DNA of 64,000 nt, from assembly GCF_006476605.1 (NCBI RefSeq), contig NZ_ML636812.1:1-64000 (forward strand), in the 5' to 3' direction. Source of the DNA: Brucella gallinifaecis. Lineage in GTDB: Bacteria; Pseudomonadota; Alphaproteobacteria; Rhizobiales; Rhizobiaceae. The position numbers and the translations under genes were made by a program. The notes under the pieces are model-generated. The model was given only the letters and a program-made list of their open reading frames with translations, was not told the DNA's origin and did no database searches. This document shows positions 53,085-61,299 of this stretch, in pieces; the first letter of the stretch is position 1; each line of letters opens with the position of its first letter.

Positions 53085-54404
53085 ATGACCAGAACACATA
53101 CCCGCCGCTTGAAAACCCTGTTCGGTGCCAGCAATGTTATTTCCGCGGACAATGATCAGGACAAAACCTTTGGGTTCAAACGCGCCATAGAGCTGGCAAA
53201 GAAGGCTGAAGCCGAGAAAATCACCGGTCTCTTTACTGCCGACCTTCTGCAACTTGATCCGGCGGGTCTTGCCGGCACCACCGGCACGCAAGACCCGGTA
53301 ATCGCGCTTGCAGCGCTGGCACATGCCACATCGCATATCGGACTTATTGCAACAGTCTCAACGACATTTTTGCATCCTTACAATCTTGCACGCCAGATCG
53401 GAACACTGGATCATTTGAGCGGTGGCAGAACGGGCTGGAATGCCGTGACTTCTTCGGTCGGCGAAGAGAATTTCGGTGGCGATCTGCCAAGTCCGGAAGA
53501 GCGCTATGAACGGGCCGCAGAATTTATTGAAATCGTCAACGCGCTCTATGATGCGAATGAACGTGATGCGATTACCCGCAAGGCATCGGGTAATATCTCT
53601 GTCCATCCGGAAAAATTTCACTCTATCAATTACAAGGGCAAGCATTTCAGCGTAGAAGGGCCATTGAATGTGCCACCTCTTCCGCAGGGTCGTCCGGTCC
53701 AGTTTCAGGCGGGTCAATCCGACGCCGGTATCACGGTTGGCGCCCGCTATGCTGAAGTCGTTTATACGTCACAGCCAAAGCTCGAAGATGCTGTGGCCTT
53801 TGCCACCGAGCTGCGCCGTCGCGCAGCACAGTTTGGGCGTGGCAATAATCTGCCATTCATTATGAACTCGCTTCATTCGCTGATTGGCTCATCGGAAGCC
53901 GATGTTGCCCGACGGCTGAAAGATAAGCATGAAGCAATCGATTATGATCAGGGGCGTATCAAGCTTGCTGATATGCTCGGCGGGCATATTGATCTGAGCG
54001 ATTTGCCACTCGACAAGCCATTGCCGGAAAACCTGTTGCCGGAAATCACCAGCATTAACCGTCGTCGGGGCCGTGTCGAAGTGTTCCGTCGCTATGCGCG
54101 TGAAGGCCTGACCTTGCGTCAGTTGATTATTGAAGCGCAGGAAACAGGCCACTGGTCTATTGCAGGCACGCCGGAGCAACTGGTTGACGCCATCGAAGAA
54201 CGCTTTAATACAGGTGCTGTCGATGTTCTCACGCTGCACGGCATTGGTAATCCCGATCAGGAAGATTTGCTTCTAAATGGTTTGATCCCGGAGCTTCGGC
54301 GACGGTCGTTGATTGATACGGATTATATCGGTTCTGACTTCCGCGCCAATCTGGAACTGCCACCCTTATCTGTTATCGCACCATCCCAGGCCCGGAGCGC
54401 CTAA
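53085..54404 (+). CDS. LLM-class flavin-dependent monooxygenase (NtaA/DszA type)
   Basis: The 439-residue protein has NtaA-type motifs: SHIGLIATVSTTFLHPYNLARQIGTLDHLSGGRTGWNAVTS, ERYERAAEFIEIVNALYD, RPVQFQAGQSDAGITVGARYAEVVYT and IAGTPEQLVDAIEERF. It is paralogous to the protein encoded at 40994-42262. GAGGAT precedes the ATG. It is the last gene of the plus-strand operon, so transport and oxygenation of the ligand are probably co-regulated. An IS6-derived element lies about 45 bp downstream. Confidence 0.88.
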   Translation: MTRTHTRRLKTLFGASNVISADNDQDKTFGFKRAIELAKKAEAEKITGLFTADLLQLDPAGLAGTTGTQDPVIALAALAHATSHIGLIATVSTTFLHPYNLARQIGTLDHLSGGRTGWNAVTSSVGEENFGGDLPSPEERYERAAEFIEIVNALYDANERDAITRKASGNISVHPEKFHSINYKGKHFSVEGPLNVPPLPQGRPVQFQAGQSDAGITVGARYAEVVYTSQPKLEDAVAFATELRRRAAQFGRGNNLPFIMNSLHSLIGSSEADVARRLKDKHEAIDYDQGRIKLADMLGGHIDLSDLPLDKPLPENLLPEITSINRRRGRVEVFRRYAREGLTLRQLIIEAQETGHWSIAGTPEQLVDAIEERFNTGAVDVLTLHGIGNPDQEDLLLNGLIPELRRRSLIDTDYIGSDFRANLELPPLSVIAPSQARSA

Positions 54405-54449
54405 AATGGCAAAGCGTGAGGGTTTTCTGCGGTTTGGCTTGTTCGTCTA

Positions 54450-54648
54450 GGTTCTGTTGCAAACTTTTCATGTCTGCTACGTAGTGTGATGACTTGTGTC
54501 GATTGCAGACGAAAATGACACATACGATCCTCTAAAACCAATTTGCACATGACAACCGCTCACCATTCAGAATCTTTGCAGAGCTCGCGGCGTAAATGCC
54601 TCCAGAATAAGGCTGCTTTTAAACGGCTAAAAAATGTGCACCAGAACC
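54450..54648. mobile_element. IS6-like terminal-repeat remnant, about 199 bp
   Basis: The left end GGTTCTGTTGCAAAC (54450-54464) matches the terminal repeat of IS6/IS26/IS6100 elements (GGxxCTGTTGCAAA). At 54635-54648 GTGCACCAGAACC is an imperfect inverted copy. No transposase frame remains in between. No 8-bp target duplication is obvious. It is most likely an internally deleted IS6 copy. Confidence 0.5.
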
Positions 54649-54965
54649 CTATTGATCATAATTAGATTAGAATAATAAGAAGTTATCTTTTCAGAAAATT
54701 TGAAAAGCAATTTTAATTCTCCAGCCTCTTGATTTCGATACCCACCGGAAAAACGATAATAATTATCCAAATACGACAGCTAATAGCCATTCTCCGTCGA
54801 ATTTGGTTTTTTTCTCTTGCGTTGAGTGCTAAGCCGCATTCGCGATAGATGCTGATAAATTTCTAGAGTTGAAATCCGCCGCATGCCCCAAAATATCGCG
54901 ACGACATTTGTGGATATATTTATGTCGCTGAGCGAACACCGAGCCAGAGCCTGAAAGCCCCTAAC
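54649..54965. other. Region upstream of serA
   Basis: About 315 bp between the IS6 remnant and serA, AT-rich on the left. It should contain the serA promoter, but no convincing -35/-10 pair, riboswitch or leader was identified. The ribosome site directly before the serA ATG is weak. Confidence 0.35.
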
Positions 54966-56204
54966 ATGACCGTACGTCTTTCATTTGCGCGTGAGCGTAT
55001 CAATGTTCTTCTTCTCGAAGGTATTAACCAATCTGCTGTCGATTATTTCAAGTCGTCTGGTTATACCAATGTCGTTCATCTTCCCAAAGCACTGGACAAG
55101 GCTGAGCTAATAGAGGCGATTGCTTCAGCGCATATTGTGGGTATTCGTTCGCGCACTCAGCTTACTGATGAAGTGTTTGAAGCCGCGCAGCGCCTTGTCG
55201 CGGTCGGCTGCTTCTCGGTTGGCACCAATCAAGTTGATCTGAAGGCTGCCAGAAAGCGTGGTATTCCGGTCTTTAATGCCCCCTTCTCCAACACACGTTC
55301 AGTTGCCGAACTGGTAATTGGCGAAATCATCATGCTGATGCGTCGTATTTTTCCGCGTTCCAATTCAGCGCATACAGGTGGTTGGGACAAGAGTGCGACC
55401 GGTAGCCGTGAAGTGCGCGGCAAGACGCTTGGAATTGTTGGCTATGGTAATATTGGTTCGCAGGTTGGTAATCTTGCGGAAAGCCTTGGCATGACCGTTC
55501 GCTATTTCGACATGACCGACAAATTGCAATATGGCAATGTTATCCCGACAGATACGCTCGACGAACTGCTTGAAATTTCAGACGTGATCAGCCTGCATGT
55601 GCCCTCGAACAAGTCGACGGCCAAGATGATCACTGAAGCCAAATTGCGCAAGATGAAGAAAGGCGCCTTCCTCATCAACAATGCGCGCGGTTCTGTGGTT
55701 GATCTGGAAGCACTGGCCAAGGTTCTTAAAGAAGGCCATCTTGGCGGTGCAGCGATTGACGTGTTCCCGGTTGAACCGGCATCCAACAAAGACCCGTTTG
55801 TTTCTCCATTGCAAGGGTTGGAGAATGTTATTCTTACTCCGCATATTGGTGGCTCAACCGAAGAAGCGCAGGAGCGTATCGGTATGGAAGTCAGCCGTAA
55901 GCTGGTTGAATATTCAGACGTCGGCTCGACACTGGGAGCGGTCAATTTCCCACAGGTACAATTACCAGCGCGTCCAAGCGGTACACGTTTCATGCATGTG
56001 CATGAAAACCGCCCGGGCATTCTCAACAGCCTTGTTAATATTTTCTCGTCGCATAACATCAACATCGTCAGCCAGTTTCTGCAAACCGATGGCGAAGTCG
56101 GCTATGTGGTGATCGAAGGCGATGCAATGGAAGACCATGCTGATGATGTATTGCAGGCAATGCGCGAAATTCCAGGAACAATTCGTACGCGCCTGCTTTA
56201 TTAA
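54966..56204 (+). CDS. serA: D-3-phosphoglycerate dehydrogenase
   Basis: The 412-residue protein matches the short E. coli-type SerA (410). The NAD motif is GIVGYGNIGSQVGNLAESLGM (about residues 157-177), the catalytic Arg is in NNARGSVVD and the catalytic His in TPHIGGSTEEAQ. A C-terminal ACT domain (FMHVHENRPGILNSLVNIFSSHNINI) binds serine for feedback inhibition. It oxidises 3-phosphoglycerate to 3-phosphohydroxypyruvate, the first step of serine synthesis, in the cytoplasm. A hairpin follows, and asd lies downstream behind its own leader. Confidence 0.93.
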   Translation: MTVRLSFARERINVLLLEGINQSAVDYFKSSGYTNVVHLPKALDKAELIEAIASAHIVGIRSRTQLTDEVFEAAQRLVAVGCFSVGTNQVDLKAARKRGIPVFNAPFSNTRSVAELVIGEIIMLMRRIFPRSNSAHTGGWDKSATGSREVRGKTLGIVGYGNIGSQVGNLAESLGMTVRYFDMTDKLQYGNVIPTDTLDELLEISDVISLHVPSNKSTAKMITEAKLRKMKKGAFLINNARGSVVDLEALAKVLKEGHLGGAAIDVFPVEPASNKDPFVSPLQGLENVILTPHIGGSTEEAQERIGMEVSRKLVEYSDVGSTLGAVNFPQVQLPARPSGTRFMHVHENRPGILNSLVNIFSSHNINIVSQFLQTDGEVGYVVIEGDAMEDHADDVLQAMREIPGTIRTRLLY

Positions 56205-56223
56205 ATAGTTGGTATTTTTATTT

Positions 56224-56255
56224 AAGGCCCACAATATATAGGCTAGGTGGGCCTT
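56224..56255 (+). terminator. Hairpin after serA
   Basis: AAGGCCCAC (56224-56232) pairs perfectly with GTGGGCCTT (56247-56255), 20 bp after the serA stop. The following bases are CCTGTTCG, so the T-run is poor; it still separates serA from the asd leader. Confidence 0.55.
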
Positions 56256-56390
56256 CCTGTTCGAATATGCGCACGTAATAAGCGATATTGTTTCTGCATA
56301 TTTGAGCAGTTTTGTTGCGCATATCACTGCAAACACATTGACTCTTTCTTCAAAGGGCTTAAAAGCGCATTCGGAAAAGGAGACAATCCC

Positions 56391-56519
56391 GTGAACGCTT
56401 GCTGCGCATCACATTGCCTGTATGAACTCAACGGCCTTAACGCCATTGATGTCCTTATGGCATCTGTTTCCAAAACTATCACGGCCACTTGCATTAAAAC
56501 GACCATCAAAACGGTCTGA
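56391..56519 (+). CDS. Putative 42-residue Thr/Ile/Lys-rich leader peptide upstream of asd
   Basis: A GTG start at 56391 follows the Shine-Dalgarno AAAAGGAG (56375-56382) at ideal spacing. The peptide ends KTITATCIKTTIKTV before TGA at 56517-56519: six Thr, three Ile and three Lys in the last fifteen residues. Thr, Ile and Lys are all products of the aspartate pathway that begins with Asd. E. coli thrL shows a similar Thr/Ile run. Downstream to 56586 lie alternative stems and a terminator-like hairpin. The four cysteines in the first half (NACCASHC) are unexplained. No homologue was consulted; the call rests on composition, ribosome site and position. Confidence 0.55.
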   Translation: MNACCASHCLYELNGLNAIDVLMASVSKTITATCIKTTIKTV

Positions 56520-56520
56520 C

Positions 56521-56586
56521 CCCTTGGCCTGCTCGCCCTCTCTCCCCGGGTCCGGCCCAGGGAAAGGCCCGCTGGTCGCGGGTTTT
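56521..56586 (+). promoter_or_regulatory. Candidate transcription attenuator of asd
   Basis: Three stems can form. CCCTTGGCC (56521-56529) pairs with GGCCCAGGG (56554-56562) with one mismatch. CGGGTCC (56547-56553) pairs with GGCCCG (56566-56571) with a bulged T; it crosses the first stem and covers the 5' arm of the third. CCCGC (56568-56572) pairs with GCGGG (56578-56582) followed by TTTT, a terminator-like hairpin. In addition GGCCA within the Thr codons (56483-56487) can pair with TGGCC (56525-56529), linking ribosome position to the fold. The T-run is short. Confidence 0.5.
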
Positions 56587-56616
56587 ATGGAAGCGGAGAG
56601 GACAGGAGACAAATAA

Positions 56617-57651
56617 ATGGGCTTTAAAGTTGCAGTCGTCGGCGCTACCGGAAATGTCGGTCGCGAAATGCTTAATATTCTTGAAGAACGTGGCTTTCCA
56701 GCTGATGAAGTCGTAGCACTCGCTTCACGTCGCAGTCAGGGAACGGAAGTGTCCTATGGCGATAAAACGCTGAAGGTTAAAGCGCTGGACCAGTACGATT
56801 TTTCCGACACTGATATTTGTCTGATGTCCGCTGGTGGCAATATTTCCAAGGAATGGTCTCCAAAAATTGGAGCACAGGGTTGTGTTGTTATCGATAATTC
56901 GTCTGCATGGCGTTATGATGCCAATGTGCCACTGATCGTTCCTGAAGTGAACCCGGATGCGATTGAAGGTTTTCGCAAGAAAAACATCATTGCCAACCCG
57001 AATTGCTCAACTGCACAGCTTGTTGTCGCATTGAAGCCTTTGCATGATGCGGCCAAGATCAAGCGCGTTGTCGTCTCAACCTACCAGTCCGTATCAGGGG
57101 CCGGCAAAGAGGGTATGGACGAGCTTTTCCAGCAGTCGCGTGCAGTTTTCGTGGCCGATCCTGTTACAGCTCAGAAGTTTACCAAGCGCATTGCATTCAA
57201 TGTGATCCCGCATATCGATGACTTCATGGAAGACGGCTATACCAAGGAAGAATGGAAGGTGATGGCCGAAACCAAGAAAATGCTTGATCCAAAAATCAAG
57301 CTCACGGCAACAGCTGTGCGTGTTCCGGTGTTCATTGGCCATTCTGAAGCAGTCAATATCGAGTTTGAAAACCCGATTTCGGCTGACGAAGCCCGTGAAA
57401 TTCTGCGTGAAGCGCCAGGTTGTCAGGTGGTCGATAAGCACGAAAATGGTGGTTACATTACACCTTATGAATCGGCAGGCGAAGACGCAACTTACATCAG
57501 CCGCATCCGTGAAGACATAACGGTTGAAAACGGTCTTTCATTGTGGGTTGTTTCGGACAATCTGCGCAAGGGTGCAGCTCTTAATACGATCCAGATTGCC
57601 GAGCTTCTTATCGCTCGTGGCCTGATTACACCTAAGGCCGTTGCTGCCTGA
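56617..57651 (+). CDS. asd: Aspartate-semialdehyde dehydrogenase
   Basis: The 344-residue protein has the NADP motif GATGNVGRE (residues 9-17), the nucleophilic Cys130 in NPNCST and the catalytic His in FIGHSEAVNIE. It reduces aspartyl phosphate to aspartate semialdehyde, the branch point to lysine/diaminopimelate, threonine, methionine and isoleucine, so it is essential for peptidoglycan. GACAGGAGAC precedes the ATG. A leader-peptide/attenuator region is proposed directly upstream, and a strong bidirectional terminator follows. Confidence 0.95.
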   Translation: MGFKVAVVGATGNVGREMLNILEERGFPADEVVALASRRSQGTEVSYGDKTLKVKALDQYDFSDTDICLMSAGGNISKEWSPKIGAQGCVVIDNSSAWRYDANVPLIVPEVNPDAIEGFRKKNIIANPNCSTAQLVVALKPLHDAAKIKRVVVSTYQSVSGAGKEGMDELFQQSRAVFVADPVTAQKFTKRIAFNVIPHIDDFMEDGYTKEEWKVMAETKKMLDPKIKLTATAVRVPVFIGHSEAVNIEFENPISADEAREILREAPGCQVVDKHENGGYITPYESAGEDATYISRIREDITVENGLSLWVVSDNLRKGAALNTIQIAELLIARGLITPKAVAA

Positions 57652-57671
57652 TTGATTTTAAAGCCTGAAAG

Positions 57672-57699
57672 AAAAAGCGCCGGTTTTCCGGCGCTTTTT
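57672..57699. terminator. Strong bidirectional terminator after asd
   Basis: GCGCCGG (57677-57683), loop TTTT, CCGGCGC (57688-57694), followed by TTTTT and preceded by AAAAA. It ends asd and may also serve the convergent nitronate monooxygenase gene. Confidence 0.85.
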
Positions 57700-57774
57700 G
57701 CATTAATAATAATAGAACCGCTCTATCTGTTTGTGAGCAATTACATCTTACTGCGAACAGACCTTGCCCACTTA

Positions 57775-58755
57775 TCAAGATTGGTTCTGGGCAATTCGAC
57801 CAATGCGACTATAGGCTTCACTATATTCTTGTTCGAGCCGGTTTATGAGTTTGGCCACAGGAACGATATTTTTAATTGCACCTATTCCCTGCCCACAACC
57901 CCAAATATCTTTCCAGGCTTTAGAACCTTCCTGCTGTGCTTTGCCGAAATCCATTTTTGATGGATCAGCAATGGGTAAATTATCAGGATCAAGGCCAGAT
58001 TTGGCGATAGATGATTTTAGATAATTGCCAGAAATTCCGGTGAAATAGTTAGAATAGACAATATCCGATGCGTTTGAGTCGACAATTGCCTGTTTGTAGT
58101 CCTCTGAAGCACGAGCTTCTGTAGTCGCGATAAATGGCGATCCAATATAGGCAAGATCGGCGCCCATAGCCTGAGCAGCAAGAATCGAACCCCCATTGGC
58201 AATGGCGCCCGAGAGCAGCAATGGCCCGTCGAACCATTCGCGAATTTCCTGAATAAGAGCGAAAGGAGAAAGTGCTCCTGCGTGCCCGCCAGCACCTGCT
58301 GCGACCGCAATAAGCCCGTCAGCGCCTTTGCGAATTGCTGATTTTGCATGGCGATTATTGATGACATCATGCAGAACAATGCCACCATAAGAATGGATTG
58401 CTGCGTTGACTTCAGGCACAGCGCCTAGCGAGGAAATGACAATCGGTACCTTATATTTCACGCAAAGACCAAGGTCATGTTCAAGTCGCTTATTGGAGTG
58501 ATGGACGATCTGATTAACCGCGAAAGGCGCAGCCGGATGCTCCTGATTTGCAGCATTGTATTTATCAAGATCTTCAGTGATTTCTGCCAGCCATTCGTCA
58601 AGTTGCGCCTCGGGACGCGCATTTAGTGCAGGAAATGACCCGACCACACCTGCCTTGCATTGCGCCAACACCAATGCCGGATTGGAAATGATAAACAGTG
58701 GCGCCGCAACTACAGGAATGCGAAGTCTGTTTTTCAAGATATCCGGCAATGACAT
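57775..58755 (-). CDS. Nitronate monooxygenase (2-nitropropane dioxygenase family)
   Basis: The 326-residue FMN TIM barrel has an N terminus RIPVVAAPLFIISNPALVLAQCKAGVVGSFPALNARP, the flavin-binding GADGLIAVAAGAGGHAGALSPFALIQEI (catalytic His in GGHAG), and GSILAAQAMGADLAYIGSPFIATTEA. It oxidises alkyl nitronates, often for detoxification of propionate-3-nitronate. The ATG at 58755 follows GGAGGAT; the frame is open 27 codons further but without support. It is convergent with asd. Confidence 0.88.
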   Translation of the reverse strand: MSLPDILKNRLRIPVVAAPLFIISNPALVLAQCKAGVVGSFPALNARPEAQLDEWLAEITEDLDKYNAANQEHPAAPFAVNQIVHHSNKRLEHDLGLCVKYKVPIVISSLGAVPEVNAAIHSYGGIVLHDVINNRHAKSAIRKGADGLIAVAAGAGGHAGALSPFALIQEIREWFDGPLLLSGAIANGGSILAAQAMGADLAYIGSPFIATTEARASEDYKQAIVDSNASDIVYSNYFTGISGNYLKSSIAKSGLDPDNLPIADPSKMDFGKAQQEGSKAWKDIWGCGQGIGAIKNIVPVAKLINRLEQEYSEAYSRIGRIAQNQS

Positions 58756-59007
58756 TTCATCCTCCATTAATTGACGTTTTCGTAAACGTAATATACTTAG
58801 CACGGCTTTTAATGACGGCAACATCAAATTTGGCAAAGAAAATGTACATTAGAGCTAATAATAAGTGCTTTTGACAGGTCAATAGGCTAGCCAACACGGT
58901 TAATGAACAGATAATGCCTTGATTCAGACTTTAATTTCGCTGAGGCTTATTTAATTAGCATATTGGCAAGCCCAAAAAACAATACATAACCAAGGAAGAA
59001 CGTCCCT

Positions 59008-60018
59008 TTGGAAAGCTTCGAACGCGCAATCAGAAATGCACTCGCAAAATCGGATGCTCATAATCCGGCTACTCGACAGCGCATATATGAAGCGGCGTGG
59101 AGCGCACATGAACGCGCGTTTGCCAGCAATACGACACTTAGCGAAGAACAGAAAAATCAGCGGCGCGAGAAAGTTAAAGAGGCGATCTCAAGAATCGAAG
59201 CAGAATTCACCACCGCTCAGGTTGAGGGTTCAAGAATCGATCCATCGCTTTCTTCTGACCTTGCACCTGGGGATGACAGTCTTGAGTCTATTCCAGCCCT
59301 TGATCCAACGGATATTCGCATTGCTGCAAGCAAGAGACAGGCTTCGACCAATCATGGTTATGAAACAACAGTCTCTCGAAAGCCGGTTAAAAAGAAACGT
59401 CGATCACCTTTATTACGCATCGGGCTTCCAGTGCTCATTATTGCTATACTCGGGTTGATTGTTTTTTCTCTTTACAACAGCTTTTCAAATTTCACCCGAA
59501 GCTCTGGTTCCAGTCCGCTTCTCAGCGAAAACAGCATGGCGCCGATTAAAGAAGGCGACGACCCGGAAGGCCGACGCTGGATCAATATTTTTACCCCTGC
59601 AAATGCTACACAACTGTCTGTTCAGGGACGAGCGACTGCTGAGATCCAACGCGAAGGCTCAAATAGTTTTGTACGTGTTCAAACAGCAGGCGTCGAAGAC
59701 AGTGTAACCTTTGATGTCGGAGAGGGAGTTCTCAATCAGCTTGCTGGCAAGAAGGCGACTTTTGATATTGTTGCGCGCAGTGATGATGGCAAAACAACCC
59801 AGATGACAGTCATCTGTGATTTCGCAGGTCTTGGGGACTGTGGACGCAGGCGCTATGATGTTCGCGACTCTGTGAGTGACTTCCTCTTTGATCAGGAGTT
59901 TCCGGCAGGCCAATCTGCCGGTCGTGCAGGCAAGATCATTATTAATTCCGATCTTAGTGGTTCCGGCAAACCCGTGGATATTTATGCAATCCGCGTTACA
60001 ATTGCAGTTGAAAAATAA
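59008..60018 (+). CDS. Single-pass membrane protein of unknown function
   Basis: The 336-residue protein has a soluble, charged N-terminal part (helical, about residues 1-65), a basic linker (PVKKKRRS), one membrane helix (LLRIGLPVLIIAILGLIVF, about residues 131-150) and a C-terminal domain of about 170 residues that should be periplasmic. The C-terminal domain reads as a beta-rich sandwich (VTFDVGEGVLNQLAGKKATFDIVARSDDG) with two Cys near FAGLGDCG. I do not recognise the family; such proteins are conserved near core genes in Rhizobiales. The start is TTG at 59008 with AAGGAAG eight bases upstream. Confidence 0.65.
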   Translation: MESFERAIRNALAKSDAHNPATRQRIYEAAWSAHERAFASNTTLSEEQKNQRREKVKEAISRIEAEFTTAQVEGSRIDPSLSSDLAPGDDSLESIPALDPTDIRIAASKRQASTNHGYETTVSRKPVKKKRRSPLLRIGLPVLIIAILGLIVFSLYNSFSNFTRSSGSSPLLSENSMAPIKEGDDPEGRRWINIFTPANATQLSVQGRATAEIQREGSNSFVRVQTAGVEDSVTFDVGEGVLNQLAGKKATFDIVARSDDGKTTQMTVICDFAGLGDCGRRRYDVRDSVSDFLFDQEFPAGQSAGRAGKIIINSDLSGSGKPVDIYAIRVTIAVEK

Positions 60019-60207
60019 TTAAACATATGCGGTCGGGTTGAAACCAATTTTTAAAATGGACCAATGGTTTCAACTTTACTTTTAGAACGCCTCGGAAGAG
60101 CGTAATACGGTTTTATAAACAGGATTTACGGCTCAAAACAAAAATTTGAGACACGCTGATCTAATCCAATTAGATGCCGAAATATTCTAGCTAAACCGGG
60201 TTGAAAT

Positions 60208-60282
60208 TGGCTGGGGCGCCTGGATTCGAACCAGGGAATGCCGGTACCAAAAACCGGTGCCTTACCGCTTGGCTACGCCCCA
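60208..60282 (-). tRNA. tRNA-Gln (anticodon UUG)
   Basis: On the minus strand the sequence folds into a cloverleaf. The acceptor UGGGGCG pairs with its 3' partner, the D arm is present, the anticodon stem CCGGU/ACCGG encloses loop UUUUGGU giving anticodon UUG, and the T arm contains GGTTCGAATCC. The 3' CCA is encoded (60208-60210). The 5' U and overall sequence closely follow E. coli tRNA-Gln. It lies about 150 bp from a decayed qorB copy, in a typical integration neighbourhood, although no integrase is present. Confidence 0.95.
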
Positions 60283-60429
60283 ACTTATAAAGGTGACTTA
60301 GACGCTCTCACCGCAAAACTCAAGCATGGATTTTTGTTTATATTACGTTTTTTTGGACACTGTAACTGCATACCCTGCCCGTCGTCATTTAATGCATACA
60401 TTGTTGATGTATGGTAATGGACGGCCCCG

Positions 60430-60819
60430 TATACAATTCAGCATAACGGCTGGTATATAGAAAACTACACCAGAGCAAACTTTGCTGAAACAGCAATAGC
60501 AGTTCTTCTTGACAATGGTCATGATGAAAAAAACTGTGAGCTAGCGGGCGATGCAGCCTGAACACTATCTGGTCTTGCAGCCTAAATCTCAAAGCAAACA
60601 GGCAAACATCTTCCTTGTAAAAAAATCTACCGGAATCTGAGTGCGCAACTGTTCTCAAAAGTTTCGGCCTGCCAGCAAATACGACAACAGCTATCGCCGA
60701 ATGGGATTCAGAAGTAGTAAAAGATTGTTCTCTTTAATAATTGTAAACAGTTTTCCAGATTGTCAGGATATCCAACTACACCGCTTTCACTATCGGTCGC
60801 TGAAACTCTCAATTCCTAA
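60430..60819 (+). pseudogene. Decayed qorB paralogue (C-terminal half)
   Basis: In frame from 60430 the sequence reads YTIQHNGWYIENYT, then directly RANFAETAIAVL, NGHDEKNCELAGDAA, stop, TLSGLAA, stop, ISKQTGKHLPCK. After a frameshift it continues KNLPESECATVLKSFGLP and AIAEWDSEVVKD, and after another PTTPLSLSVAETLNS with a final stop. Every segment aligns with the intact QorB at 3871-4719, minus about 27 residues between ENYT and the R-A-D-F-A-E block. The N-terminal half is missing. Several stops and shifts mark it as long dead. Confidence 0.85.
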
Positions 60820-61299
60820 ACCCAACACTTTGCAGGGAATTGAAGATTGACTATAAGTCCATGAATCTAATTGTTAAAATCTTAAAACCAACCAAAATTA
60901 GTACCGATTTTATATTACGTACCTTTAACGGTTAACTATGAAAGCATGATATTATAAACGTCGCTTAATCCGCCTGAACTTCACTGAACTATGTCAGCGC
61001 ATACCGACTTCAAACACTCTGACAGCAGCCTCCTATCAGGTTCGATGGCTCACACCAGGAAAATAACTCCACTGTCAATTCTCCTGCGTAAAACTAATCG
61101 CTTCATTATAATGCCGAATTATCAAGAATAGAGCCATGGAAAGCCTCTTCAGACAGCATCTTCAAGGTCTGCAAGCACATACAACATATAGCATGTGCTC
61201 AACAGATCTTTGCATTTCAGATGCATTGCCATTCAATATGGCACGATCAGAAATTTTTCGAGGCTTTCCTGACTATTGCAAAACTAGAATATGACTACC
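60820..61299. other. Intergenic gap, no gene called
   Basis: About 480 bp, AT-rich. A 52-codon frame at 61136-61294 (MESLFRQHLQGLQAHTTYSM...) ends just before gadC but has no family, no clear ribosome site and may be remnant sequence. No strong hairpin was seen. Confidence 0.35.

Noticed and set aside
54405-54965. Riboswitch or leader upstream of serA
   Set aside because: No conserved aptamer, leader ORF or terminator/antiterminator pair could be recognised; the region instead holds an IS6-like remnant and AT-rich sequence.
56422-56616. 64-codon frame ending at the asd start
   Set aside because: It has no ribosome site and overlaps the better-supported GTG-start leader ORF and the terminator-like hairpin in another frame.
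61136-61294. 52-codon plus-strand frame next to gadC
   Set aside because: It is convergent with gadC and has no known family or clear ribosome site; too weak to call as a gene.
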